IMG/VR virus record: IMGVR_UViG_3300046331_000020 | Coordinates: 1 to 35,372 of that record | Direction: 5' to 3' (one strand) | Source: a virus | DNA length: 35,372 nucleotides | Shown: positions 23,101-31,748 of the stretch, piece by piece | Position numbering within the stretch: position 1 is the first letter of the stretch | Layout of the letters: every line of letters starts with the position of its first letter | Made by a program: the position numbers and the translations under genes | The notes under the pieces: model-generated | What the model was told of the DNA's origin: nothing | Seen by the model: only the letters and a program-made list of their open reading frames with translations | The model's database searches: none

Positions 23101-26100
23101 AGGTCAGGCATACGTGTAGTTTCAAACCAATCATCAGATGGTGGGTTGATTTCTACGTTACCTAAGAATGTGTAGATAGCAAATGGGTTGATGTTTTCTA
23201 AGCGAGAAGCGTAGTCTTGCTTTATCAATACTGGAGTATTGATAATTGGAAGAGTGATAATATCACCATTCAACTGATAGTTAGAAGCAGCACGTTGACC
23301 AGAGTTAGAGTTTTTCTCTAGTAGATTAACGTTGTAAGAAGTGTAGAATGGGCGAAGTTGATTCTTCTCCATATCAATAGAGCAGAAGTAGTCTTTAGAC
23401 TTGCTGTTACCAATATTGTTACCGCTGAAGTTATCGACAACGAAACCATTCTTCATACGATCTAGACCACCAGTTGTGGTGATTTTCATAGACTGTGTTT
23501 CTTGCTCTAATAGAGAAAGAGAAGTGTAATATTCAAGGTTGTTGATACGAGACTCTAGTTTTCCGATATCACGCATTGTGTAACGCTTGTTCTCCATCTT
23601 TTGAACAGCAATACTATCAGAAGAAGTAGAGAATGTATATGGCTCAAGAGTTAGGTTGTATAGAACCATACCCAACGCTGGATCTTGTGGATCACCTGGA
23701 TGTGTAGATGGAACACCAGTGATATCAAAGAACTTGCCGTTAAAATCCAGAGCAATTTTATCTTTACGTGCTAGGTAGTAGCTGTAATCAGATGTTACGC
23801 TTTCGCCACGCTTTGGAATACCAGTGATAGAACCACCAGTAGAAATAAAGTTCTTGGCAGTACCAGCAGACTTGTTTGCAACACGTGGGCGGAAATCTAG
23901 AGAGTCACGCAATACTGCTGGAACTTGATTATAGTCTACGTTGCTATAAGAGTTGATATCAAAGTAATCACCGACACCATGCTCAAAGTATTCGTATGTA
24001 ACTTGCACTGGATTAGATGGTGCAGTAAACGATGGAATTAGATTTAATCGACCCCAATCATAATGGCTTTGGCGCTGGCCATTATCAAACTCATAACGAT
24101 CAGAGATATCTTGAGTATATGCATTAGAAGCTGGTGTTGTACCAAACGCTGCTGATGGCGCTGTCTTGATAGAAACGATGCGGAATACGTCAGCTTTATC
24201 TAGGTAGACAATAGCAGCTTGTGCTGCTGCAGCTGTAGTAAATGTTTCAGTAGCAGATGTGAGAGTTTTAGTTTTTTCGTAACCAGAACCATTGCGAATA
24301 ACTGCTGCAATTACTGTGATAGAACGGCCAGACTGCGCAGATGGAACAGTAATGGTACATGTAGAACCAACAGCAACGATAGAAACTGGGTTAATAATAG
24401 CACCACCAGCTGTTGCATCATTGTCAACTACGATATAGTTTGTAGTTCCAGAAGCAGAAGAGAATGTTCCCGATGTAGACAAGTTAACTGTAACACCAGA
24501 AGCAGTTTGTGTAAATTTCTGATAACAGATATATGTTGTGTTGTTTACACCAGAAGTTCCAGCGCCACGAACAGAACGGATAGCATAATCAGGTAAAGAG
24601 AATACTAAGCTAGAGTTGTTAGCTTCTAGTAACTGAGTACTTGCTAAAGAGTATGCTTTACCAGTGAAAGAGCTAGTTGTGATTGCAACAGCATTTTGAG
24701 ATGATGGTGCTCCAGTAATACGAATCATAGTACCATCAACAACAATATAATCACCAGAGATCAAATCAGTTTGGAATGAAGTGCCAGTACCAGTTAATGA
24801 TGTAGAAGAAGCGGTGACAGATCCAACTAATGTAGTGGAAATTGCATTGATGTCAGAACTAAAGCTGAGGTTAGCATCAGCACTTGAAACGCTATAGAAG
24901 AAAGATTTAACGCTACGGTTAAAATCTTTACCATTATTCATTTGAATATCAAACAAACCTAATTTGTAAACAGCAGTAGAACCAAACAATGCACCACTAT
25001 GCCATTCCATGAAACGAACACGAGCAGTACCAATTTGGTTACCAGCAGCAGTACCAACAGAAGAACCTGTTATTTGATCACGCAACGAGATAATATCGCA
25101 TGTGTCAAGAGGAGGTAAGTTATTGACATTGGTGACTAACACATAGTTACCAACAGTGGGTTGAATGATACTGTTTAGAGCTTGATCATATGCACGTGCT
25201 TTATCGACAGCTACATAAGTTGTAGAATCTTTTTGAATCTCATAGCCACGAACATATGCTTTTCCTGGTTCTAAACCGATAGCAAGTTTAGACTCAGAAC
25301 CATCTGTATAGATACCACGGTTATACGCTGGTGTTACGTCAAATTCCCATTTAATACCAGTAGAACCTGGACCATCATATGCAGTACCAGAAGTGTGCGT
25401 TGGAGCAGTAGTAACAGATGTACCACTTAGTTTAGCAACATATGTATTACCACCACTAGTAACAATATCACCAGTTAGGTATGCTGTGTTTTGAGCCCAA
25501 GCACCACGGGCATTATTGCGGTGTTCACGAACGTCAATAGAGAATTCACGAACAGTATAATCACCAGATTCATCATATGTACGACGAGCCAATTCATCAC
25601 CGAGCATAGAGTATGCAGTGCTATCAACGATAGTCTTAATCTTACCATCTACAACACGGATAAGTTCAATGAAGTCTTCATCGCTGGTGCTGTCAATGCT
25701 TAACTTGGTTAAATTTAAGTCGATATAGAAACGATGAGCACCAGGAGCTGCAAAGTTATAGCTATTCTGAGCATTATCTAGCAATGTCTCATCTTCTTCT
25801 GGAGTGACAATAGATTCATTAACGCTCAAACCGATGCGGTAAGAAGGTGTATTACTATATTTGTCCAGAACAATAGTCTGTTCTTCAACTAAACAAAAGT
25901 GTTGGTTAATGTAGTAAACGCCACGTTTAATGGTAGCTAAAGAACCTTTACCAACAGCATTAGAAGTAGAAGCTTGAAAAGAATAAGTTCCATCTTCAGT
26001 AGTAATAACTTCAGAGTTAGAAAATGTTTGAGTTGTGTTATTGCTGCCAGTAGTTGTATATCGAATATACAGTGTAGTTGGGTCTGTGTTTTCTGCGTCT

Positions 26101-26450
26101 TGTGCTACAACAACTTCAGCAGTTACACCAGAAGAACCAATGATCGTCTTACCCTTAAGAGAAGATACAAACGTTTGAACTGCTACACCATTATAAACTG
26201 ATTGTAGAGTAACGTAATCTGCGCCCTTATTTGGTTGTGTGATAGTCTCAACAGATGACTGACCTGGGATTACCATCGCACCTTGTTTGAAAATCGCATC
26301 ACCATGACGAGAAATTTGATTCTGCAGAATGGTCTGCATCTGAGTAAGTTCACGAGCCTGAACCGCAAACGATGGACGATACAGAATACGATAGAACTTT
26401 TTGTTCTCATCGTAATCATCATTATACGGTTCGGTATTGAAATCGATCAT
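20199..26450 (-). CDS. Giant virion structural protein (DUF4815 type)
   Basis: A 2083-residue protein, the largest in the window. The N-terminus FNTEPYNDDYDENKKFYRIL, then RPSFAVQARELTQMQTIL and GDAIFKQGAMVIPG, is the hallmark of the DUF4815 virion proteins of marine T4-like phages. Inserted modules follow: a W-x-Y-x-G..PTHTSG module at about 316-375; a TFANGQTFTGSVSGASGTVV module at about 1323-1373, related to the gp13 insert; and an HDHGM-type unit (WHYDHGMYSG) near 1680-1725. Segments such as GWYDPLAQSFLVEQKGGAFL look like conserved virion-protein cores. It lies after gp8, where T4 has genes 9-11, so a baseplate-periphery/fibre-linking role is inferred. A late box overlaps the upstream stop, and GAAGAG precedes the ATG. 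Confidence 0.85.
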   Translation of the reverse strand: MIDFNTEPYNDDYDENKKFYRILYRPSFAVQARELTQMQTILQNQISRHGDAIFKQGAMVIPGQSSVETITQPNKGADYVTLQSVYNGVAVQTFVSSLKGKTIIGSSGVTAEVVVAQDAENTDPTTLYIRYTTTGSNNTTQTFSNSEVITTEDGTYSFQASTSNAVGKGSLATIKRGVYYINQHFCLVEEQTIVLDKYSNTPSYRIGLSVNESIVTPEEDETLLDNAQNSYNFAAPGAHRFYIDLNLTKLSIDSTSDEDFIELIRVVDGKIKTIVDSTAYSMLGDELARRTYDESGDYTVREFSIDVREHRNNARGAWAQNTAYLTGDIVTSGGNTYVAKLSGTSVTTAPTHTSGTAYDGPGSTGIKWEFDVTPAYNRGIYTDGSESKLAIGLEPGKAYVRGYEIQKDSTTYVAVDKARAYDQALNSIIQPTVGNYVLVTNVNNLPPLDTCDIISLRDQITGSSVGTAAGNQIGTARVRFMEWHSGALFGSTAVYKLGLFDIQMNNGKDFNRSVKSFFYSVSSADANLSFSSDINAISTTLVGSVTASSTSLTGTGTSFQTDLISGDYIVVDGTMIRITGAPSSQNAVAITTSSFTGKAYSLASTQLLEANNSSLVFSLPDYAIRSVRGAGTSGVNNTTYICYQKFTQTASGVTVNLSTSGTFSSASGTTNYIVVDNDATAGGAIINPVSIVAVGSTCTITVPSAQSGRSITVIAAVIRNGSGYEKTKTLTSATETFTTAAAAQAAIVYLDKADVFRIVSIKTAPSAAFGTTPASNAYTQDISDRYEFDNGQRQSHYDWGRLNLIPSFTAPSNPVQVTYEYFEHGVGDYFDINSYSNVDYNQVPAVLRDSLDFRPRVANKSAGTAKNFISTGGSITGIPKRGESVTSDYSYYLARKDKIALDFNGKFFDITGVPSTHPGDPQDPALGMVLYNLTLEPYTFSTSSDSIAVQKMENKRYTMRDIGKLESRINNLEYYTSLSLLEQETQSMKITTTGGLDRMKNGFVVDNFSGNNIGNSKSKDYFCSIDMEKNQLRPFYTSYNVNLLEKNSNSGQRAASNYQLNGDIITLPIINTPVLIKQDYASRLENINPFAIYTFLGNVEINPPSDDWFETTRMPDLVQQVEGNYNTIKDLATRAGIIGDAGFGTVWGAWQTEWLGTAFSTGIQTLEADRRYGDGGSALDAQFGLGPDASGWAHRVVKVENLAQAVGQSRTGVKTSLAVKTDYETVADRTVSTAVIPYIRSRNILVQTKGLKPATRFYAYFDDIDVSAFVTPSVKLVYTAGSGIFDFSTNVGGSASETKRRIGGDSQVCLNRGDVISNSLNTASAVVVGKFIDPDTGALTLELANVIGTFANGQTFTGSVSGASGTVVSITSPTTLITNKNGELNFLFEIPNTDAIRFRTGARELKLIDASTSTGQWTSRGRGIYRAEGVLETKQASVNAVRNAELVKEIIGPNDDPAARQTIYQGAGSRVVSDTGWYDPLAQSFLVEQKGGAFLTSVDIFFASKDDRIPVTLEIREMVNGTPGKNVLAFSRTTLNPSQVSLSSNVVSLDGADYPSYDTPTKFTFKTPVYVQDNTEYCFVLQSDSNNYKVWISNVGDTIPGTSGRTISEQPYAGVLFKSQNASTWTPDQNQDIKFTIYRAQFDTSVVGNISFVNDVLQYDNIEVDPFQIVSGSTTVRVWHYDHGMYSGSRVNIKGVADAINGIPAAELNGDHVISNVDANSYTITTTTAGTSSGYGGGSAVMATRNVSYDIINPSIQMQTFSDTKSSFSILTSSGKAIDGSQTPYVADTTYTPCLVKENNFFYSPRVIASEINENILMGGNKSVTFSAQISTTNDAVSPVIDTARTSLVAISNKINQPTEANTNVAALDSKSIVSGSTNWAFTATGFSSTNATIRGSMAAIGIGRYVTISGSATTAGNLGTFLVTGFTDDGTTATITLSGFSGTAETALSGSVVSVRELFFDEITPEGSSSLGKYVTTPIKFANSSTYLRVRFAANIPSEATVKVFYKTSVGDTKQLAATKYTQMNPDSTIVKVENGNPSFSDIDFTLTGLTPFDGLVVKIVLQSTNSCAVPIVKDLRVIACP

Positions 26451-26479
26451 TCTTATACTCTTCTTTAAATGTTATTCTT

Positions 26480-26487
26480 TATTTATT
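26480..26487 (-). promoter_or_regulatory. T4-type late promoter box for the DUF4815 gene
   Basis: AATAAATA on the minus strand overlapping the gp8 stop codon, 30 bases before the DUF4815 start. One base differs from the T4 late consensus. No hairpin follows it. Confidence 0.5.
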
Positions 26488-29062
26488 AGAATTTTATAAC
26501 AGTTCTTAATGTAACTGTTTGGTCTGCTGTAGGCGTAAACGCTTGTTTGTTATCAATAAACAAGATATGACCAGAATACTTATCTGCAGTTGGAGGAGTA
26601 ACTCCAGAACATGCGAATGTTTGTCCAGTAGGATTAACAAATACAGTTCCAACAACTGGGGCATAGTTATCTAGTGATTGTATCAACATACCAGTAGTTG
26701 TAGTAGAAACAACACGGAAGCGGCGAGCAGAATCACCAACAATTAACAACATATCTGGTTTAAATGCTGCTGTATCAACAAATCCTGTAACAACATAACA
26801 AGCAGACGCAAGTGCTGTTTTTAGGTTACCGTACTGTCCAAACTGACGAGGGTTTTTAATAATACCTAACTGACGGAAATCGTTGTTAACGTTAAATCCT
26901 TGGTTGGTGTCTTTAGAAATATTAGTATAGAACATAAGAGTTCTAGCAAACATACCAGTAATTGGATCTTTGCCATGCCCACCGAATGGTGCCATGACAG
27001 CACGAGCCTTAGCTCCAAACCCACCACCAGAAATTGTAACAGTAGCCCAACGATATCCAGTACCATAACCTCCAACGACTAATTTCTTAACGGCACCACC
27101 TTCAATAATAGCAGTAGCTGTTGCGCCTTGACCATCTCCATCAATAGTAATAGTTGGGTTTTCACCGTAACCAAACCCACCAGAAATCACTGGATACGCC
27201 ATGACACGACCATCTGGAGTCAACAACTCTGTGTTTGCTTGCATAGTATTGATATCACCTGGAGACAAGTCAGCTGAAATAACAGCATTGGTACCATCTC
27301 CTTGCACTACCAAGTTGGCGTAAGTATAACCAACACCACCATTGTCGATTTGCACGCTGTCAATCTGTCCATTTGAGATAATTGGAATTAACTTAGCTTC
27401 AGACTTAAGACCGACGAAATAACCAGTTGCACCTGCTCCACCAGAAACTGGTTGGATTTGAATATTTGGTAAAGTCGAGTAACCTGACCCGTACTTTAAA
27501 ACAACAGTACCTGTGGCTGGTGAGCCAACATATGTCAGTGTAGCAGTACCATTGGTTGCTGCACCACTTGTGTGTGTCGGCGCAACAGTACTAGTTGTTC
27601 CTTGAGATGTTACTGTGTATAAACGGCTAGAATAAAATATTTGTGTGCCAACTGTATATGTAGTAGATGGTGCCCACTGTGTACCAAAGTTGGCAGTAGG
27701 AATAGAAGTATACAATTCACCAGAATCAGAAACATAAACTTTCTGAACGCCAGTACCATTCATCACAACAGCACCAACGAATCCGTTACCCCCACCACCA
27801 GTTAATGTTATAGATGGAGCAGAAGTATATCCAGAACCTGGATTCGTAATGTTAACATCTAAAACAGAACCATTTAGTGTAATACCAGTAACTGCACCTG
27901 AAGATACGTTTACTGTTCCAGTAGCACGAGTACCAATATACTTTAATGACGCAGTGCCATTTGATACTATACCAGATTTATGGGTCGGTGCTGGAGAAGC
28001 GAGAGTTCCAGAAACTGTAGCTTCATACAAGTTGTTGTTATATTCAACTTTTTGACCCAATAGAATACCGACACCATTTGTCCAAGAGTTTGCACCTGCA
28101 AATGGAGGAGCAATAGTGATAGTAGCACCTGAAGTATAACCAGTTCCAGGCGCAGAAATTTGAACGTTCTGTAATAATAATGGATCAGATTCACGATACC
28201 CGTCACCAGATACAGAGATTGATGCGAATGTGTAGTTTTGTCCACTGTTTTCTAAAACAACGTTTAAAATCTCACCATTGGAGTAAAACTGAGAACGGAT
28301 AGAGTTCACAACTGGCATGTAAACATCAGTTAAGAATTTGTTGCGCAGGGCGATTGGAATACTATACAAGTATTTCCACATATACCCGTCTGGCATATTA
28401 ACTGGATCTACAACAGTTCCGATTGGCTTGTAAGTAGAAATAGCATTGTTGTTATTGTCCAGACACTTGTACACGTTGTACTCGTCTGTCATAACGACAC
28501 AGTTAATGTCTTCTAATCTTTGAGCACCTGAGTATGCAATAGCAGTTGTAGCTAAAGCTGATGCTCCTTCGCCACCACCACCTGTAATTGTTACTGTAGG
28601 TGTAGAAGTATATCCTCTGCCACGAGAAACCATATCAATAGAAACTACAACACCATCAAGTACTGTTGGAACGGCGACGGCACCAGTTCCACCACCACCT
28701 GTAATACTGACAGAAGGTGGATCTGAATACCCATATCCACCTGAAACTAGATTAATACCTTGAACTTCATCACTGTACTGATCATCATACATATCCCAAA
28801 TTTGACCAGTAACCCAGTCTACACGTGGAATGACGAATGATATGTCTGTACTCTTAATTTCTTTTAGAGTGATAATTTCGTTACGTGTTTTTAATTCATA
28901 GTCGAAACTATCAATTGGATATGGAGGAGTTGTATCGTCCACCCAATTAACAGTTCTTCCTAAAAAGTAGTAGTAACGGGCATTTCGGTTCTGAATCTCA
29001 TCGAACAGTGCCTCTGCAATAGAGTTATGTAGCGGAGACTTCAGTAAAGAAGATGAGCTCAT
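26486..29062 (-). CDS. gp8: Baseplate wedge protein gp8, enlarged by repeats
   Basis: Wedge subunit of the baseplate. The N-terminal part has the T4 gp8 landmarks in order: FLGRTVNW (33-40), PPYPIDSF (46-53), VIPRVDW (77-83), VYKCLD (197-202) and PDGYMWKYLYSIP (224-236). The C-terminus HILFIDNKQAF, then DQTVTLRTVIKF, also fits. T4 gp8 has 334 residues; this one has 858. The excess is glycine-rich repeats of the GYT-P-x-V-x-[IV]-TGGGG type, at about 104-172 inside the gp8 fold and in a long block at about 260-690. Two PTH[TK]SG modules also lie in that block. The reading frame stays open throughout. It follows the 150-aa gene with an AGG site. Confidence 0.9.
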   Translation of the reverse strand: MSSSSLLKSPLHNSIAEALFDEIQNRNARYYYFLGRTVNWVDDTTPPYPIDSFDYELKTRNEIITLKEIKSTDISFVIPRVDWVTGQIWDMYDDQYSDEVQGINLVSGGYGYSDPPSVSITGGGGTGAVAVPTVLDGVVVSIDMVSRGRGYTSTPTVTITGGGGEGASALATTAIAYSGAQRLEDINCVVMTDEYNVYKCLDNNNNAISTYKPIGTVVDPVNMPDGYMWKYLYSIPIALRNKFLTDVYMPVVNSIRSQFYSNGEILNVVLENSGQNYTFASISVSGDGYRESDPLLLQNVQISAPGTGYTSGATITIAPPFAGANSWTNGVGILLGQKVEYNNNLYEATVSGTLASPAPTHKSGIVSNGTASLKYIGTRATGTVNVSSGAVTGITLNGSVLDVNITNPGSGYTSAPSITLTGGGGNGFVGAVVMNGTGVQKVYVSDSGELYTSIPTANFGTQWAPSTTYTVGTQIFYSSRLYTVTSQGTTSTVAPTHTSGAATNGTATLTYVGSPATGTVVLKYGSGYSTLPNIQIQPVSGGAGATGYFVGLKSEAKLIPIISNGQIDSVQIDNGGVGYTYANLVVQGDGTNAVISADLSPGDINTMQANTELLTPDGRVMAYPVISGGFGYGENPTITIDGDGQGATATAIIEGGAVKKLVVGGYGTGYRWATVTISGGGFGAKARAVMAPFGGHGKDPITGMFARTLMFYTNISKDTNQGFNVNNDFRQLGIIKNPRQFGQYGNLKTALASACYVVTGFVDTAAFKPDMLLIVGDSARRFRVVSTTTTGMLIQSLDNYAPVVGTVFVNPTGQTFACSGVTPPTADKYSGHILFIDNKQAFTPTADQTVTLRTVIKF
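26995..28285 (-). repeat. Long glycine-rich repeat block in gp8
   Basis: Codons about 260-690 of gp8 hold serial units such as NPGSGYTSAPSITLTGGGGN and NGGVGYTYANLVVQG, interrupted by two modules ending PTHKSG and PTHTSG. A shorter pair of the same units sits at 28547-28753 inside the wedge fold itself. Boundaries are approximate. Confidence 0.75.
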
Positions 29063-29078
29063 TGAATTTACCTAAAAA

Positions 29079-29531
29079 TTAGCTTACTGTAACAACCCAA
29101 GTGATAGCGATAGAGTCGCCAGCTGCCTTGTTAACAACTGGGAAAGTTGTGCGGCATAGCATTGTACCTGAAGAGTTGGCATTAAAAATACCAGCTTCAG
29201 TAATGGCACCAGTACCTGTACCAGCTGGGAAAGTAGCTGTAGCAGTAACTTGGTTAGATGAAGATGAGAAAGAAGCTAATGCTACACGACCAGCTTCAAC
29301 ACCTAGAGTAGTATTACCTACAGCTGGAGTTGCAGTACCAGTACCGATAGCCATATAACTCATAACTGTTGGGATAGATGATCCCTGCATACGAGCAGCG
29401 ATATAAGTCTTACCTGCAGAAACAACTAAGTTCTTAACTTTGTGTTCTTCTTTTACATTACCAGCTGCGTCCAATAGTTGGATCTTTACTTCACCTGTAG
29501 CTAGTAAGTCGTCTTGTTGTTGAAATTCCAT
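29079..29531 (-). CDS. Small tail-type structural protein, 150 aa
   Basis: A 150-residue protein of a type seen in many tailed phages near tail and fibre genes. Recognisable elements are MAIGTGTATPAVGNTTLGVE, the strand VTATATFPAG, TGAITEAGIFNANSSGTMLC and a final IAITWVVTVS. It is predicted all-beta with no catalytic motif. The start follows a strong AGGAG site 13 bases after the gp7-position gene. It is followed 17 bases later by gp8, so it is inside the baseplate-wedge operon, where T4 has nothing comparable. It may decorate the wedge or help attach a fibre; this is inferred from context only. Confidence 0.75.
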   Translation of the reverse strand: MEFQQQDDLLATGEVKIQLLDAAGNVKEEHKVKNLVVSAGKTYIAARMQGSSIPTVMSYMAIGTGTATPAVGNTTLGVEAGRVALASFSSSSNQVTATATFPAGTGTGAITEAGIFNANSSGTMLCRTTFPVVNKAAGDSIAITWVVTVS

Positions 29532-29543
29532 ATAATTCTCCTG

Positions 29544-31748
29544 TTAGATTGTAATTGCCTCGCCGACATATAACCCACTATCATTTAAGAAGAAGCCAGC
29601 CTCTCCGTATGGGTTAAGTTCAAGTAAACCGCCAGAGTCTACTGCTGCGGCATTATCGTCACCACCATAGTATGTCGGATCTATAGTGGTCGTATAAACA
29701 AATGCTGGTGTCGTTCTATTTAGGTCTGTAGGACTTGTTGCGTCAGTGTCCGACATAACAACTTGTTCTAGATCTTGGTCATTACCATTATTTAAGTAGT
29801 GATTGGCTTCGAGTAATTTGTTAAAATCGAATACATCAGCACCAATTCTAGTTGCGCCACCAGCATATCCAATAGCTTGTTCAACCATTGTAGCAGTTTC
29901 ATTATCATATGCTAAATCATAATTTAAATGGGTTGCGTCAAGTAATTTAGTTTGATCAAAATATGGAACAGTACGAGATCCATTAGATCCAACTGTGTCT
30001 AAAGTGAATACAGATTCAGAGTCTACTGTAGTTCCATCATTAATAACGTGATTTAGAGTGAGCGCCTTTACCGTATCGAAATATGGCATTATTCTGGTAG
30101 AATCAGTCACATCACCACCGTCAGCTAATGAAATAGACTGCGGTTCGACATTTCCATCATAATTTAAGTTGGTGCCATCAATAGGTTTAGACAATGTTAG
30201 ATATGGCATTGTTCTGGTTCCATCCAGAGTCAATCCTGTTTCTACCATTGTTACATAATGTCCTTCAACTGCACCGTCAAAGTTGGCTGTCTGATCATCA
30301 AAATACTTACCAAAATCTTTAATCTCAGTTAAAGCATCAATAGTAACTTCATCTTGAACTGTAACCGCCAAAATCTTAACTAATGATTCCAGAGCTAAAC
30401 TAACATCAAATTCATTACGAATATCATATTCACCAAATATGGCCATACCAGCAGGATGAATCAAATTCTTAACTGCAGTCTTGTAAGAGTCAAGAGCCTC
30501 ATCGATCTTAATAACATAAGAGTATGCTTGATAGTAACGACTATCTTGGATATAGATAGCATCATCTAAGAAGCCATCGTTATTAACGTAGTAACCTGGA
30601 TATTTTGCAAGAGGTCCAAGAGAACATTTGATAATCGCTGGATCGTTATCTGTGATAGTAGAGTCTACGCTAGAGATACCAAATTCACGTAGAACCAAAC
30701 CAGCAAATGTGCCGTCTAGTGCTGGTCCACCAGTCTCACCAACACCTGCCATGTTATAGTCTGCTGTGTTAATTGTACCAGATTCAGCAAAACCATCTAG
30801 TCTTTCGCTAATACTCAATGTAGATAGAGTTCCACCAATTTGTGGTGTATCGATACGTTGAATAATAGTACCAGCTGTTCCAGCAACATCTTGACCAGAT
30901 TTAGCAGAAATTGTAGTTGTAAAATCTGTCGTATAACCGACACCATACTTAATAAATTGTCCTTGTGCGATACCACCGTTAGAATCGACACGAGAGATCT
31001 TCAAGATGGAACCATATCCATCAAAGTTCTTAATGTTATATAAGTCACCAATTTTAAAACCAGATCCAGGTTTCTGAATCTCTAGTTGCGATGTTGTGGC
31101 TAGAATCTCACCAGTAAAGTAGGTGCCAGCAGCGTCATCACGATAACGAAGTCTATCTCCGACTGAAATATTACCAAAGAATCGACGATCGATGTAATAT
31201 TCGTAAACGTTATCTGCAATGTTAACTACACGATCAATTTCAACTTCAACGTATTGACGACGATCGACTAGAACACGAATAATCTTGTTTGGTGTGACAA
31301 CGTCAACTAACTTACCGATTGGATCATTTGGATGACCAGTAAGAATCTTAACGAAAACAGAAACGTCTTGATTCCACTTACCATCAGAAGCACGGAGCAT
31401 CTGCTTGGCAGGATATTCAACCGTAACTTCTTTATTGAATAGAATACGAAATAGTAACTTAAAAGAAGCCTCAGAACCTTTGGCACCGTAGTGTTCTTTG
31501 ATATGCTCCATTAAGAAGCGAGGTTCTACTGTAGTATAAGGTAGCTTAGAAGCTAACTCATCTTTAAAATATCTAATGAATGAATCTAAGGTCTTGTCCA
31601 GATCTCGAAGATCTTCTAAGTCCTGTTGAGTTGTTCCAAGATAATCATAATACGCTTGCAAGAATGATACAAACGCAGGATAATCTGATCTTACGAATTC
31701 AGGTAGCTGCGACGCTACCAGAGATGATAACTTTGGCTTGGTAAGCAT
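29544..31748 (-). CDS. Baseplate protein at the gp7 position, with C-terminal tandem repeats
   Basis: A 734-residue virion protein between gp6 and the gp8 region, the place of wedge protein gp7 in T4 (1032 aa). The N-terminus LSSLVASQLPEFVRSDYPAF, then VSFLQAYYDYL, and HYGAKGSEASFKLLFRILFN near 87-106 are typical of marine T4-like phages. Residues about 226-280 (PGSGFKIGDLYNI, KYGVGYTTDFT) contain the same beta-repeat type as gp8 and gp18. Residues about 472-716 form roughly six tandem units of about 40 residues with TR-x-[MV]-PYF..K.L....LN[YD] cores. It ends NPYGEAGFFLNDSGLYVGEA. It overlaps the gp6 stop by one base (TAATG). Equivalence to gp7 rests on position. Confidence 0.7.
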   Translation of the reverse strand: MLTKPKLSSLVASQLPEFVRSDYPAFVSFLQAYYDYLGTTQQDLEDLRDLDKTLDSFIRYFKDELASKLPYTTVEPRFLMEHIKEHYGAKGSEASFKLLFRILFNKEVTVEYPAKQMLRASDGKWNQDVSVFVKILTGHPNDPIGKLVDVVTPNKIIRVLVDRRQYVEVEIDRVVNIADNVYEYYIDRRFFGNISVGDRLRYRDDAAGTYFTGEILATTSQLEIQKPGSGFKIGDLYNIKNFDGYGSILKISRVDSNGGIAQGQFIKYGVGYTTDFTTTISAKSGQDVAGTAGTIIQRIDTPQIGGTLSTLSISERLDGFAESGTINTADYNMAGVGETGGPALDGTFAGLVLREFGISSVDSTITDNDPAIIKCSLGPLAKYPGYYVNNDGFLDDAIYIQDSRYYQAYSYVIKIDEALDSYKTAVKNLIHPAGMAIFGEYDIRNEFDVSLALESLVKILAVTVQDEVTIDALTEIKDFGKYFDDQTANFDGAVEGHYVTMVETGLTLDGTRTMPYLTLSKPIDGTNLNYDGNVEPQSISLADGGDVTDSTRIMPYFDTVKALTLNHVINDGTTVDSESVFTLDTVGSNGSRTVPYFDQTKLLDATHLNYDLAYDNETATMVEQAIGYAGGATRIGADVFDFNKLLEANHYLNNGNDQDLEQVVMSDTDATSPTDLNRTTPAFVYTTTIDPTYYGGDDNAAAVDSGGLLELNPYGEAGFFLNDSGLYVGEAITI
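29603..30335 (-). repeat. Tandem repeats of about 40 residues in the gp7-position protein
   Basis: About six degenerate units covering codons 472-716. Cores are TRTMPYLTLSKPIDGTNLNY, TRIMPYFDTVKALTLNHVIN, SRTVPYFDQTKLLDATHLNY, then FDFNKLLEANHYLNNG and TTPAFVYTTTIDPTYYGG. The spacing is regular although the sequences have diverged, so the array is old. Confidence 0.75.

Noticed and set aside
20199-26450. A frameshift or gene fusion creating the 2083-aa frame
   Set aside because: The frame is continuous, starts with the family N-terminus and keeps phage-type modules to the end; there is no internal second start with a strong ribosome site that I could see.
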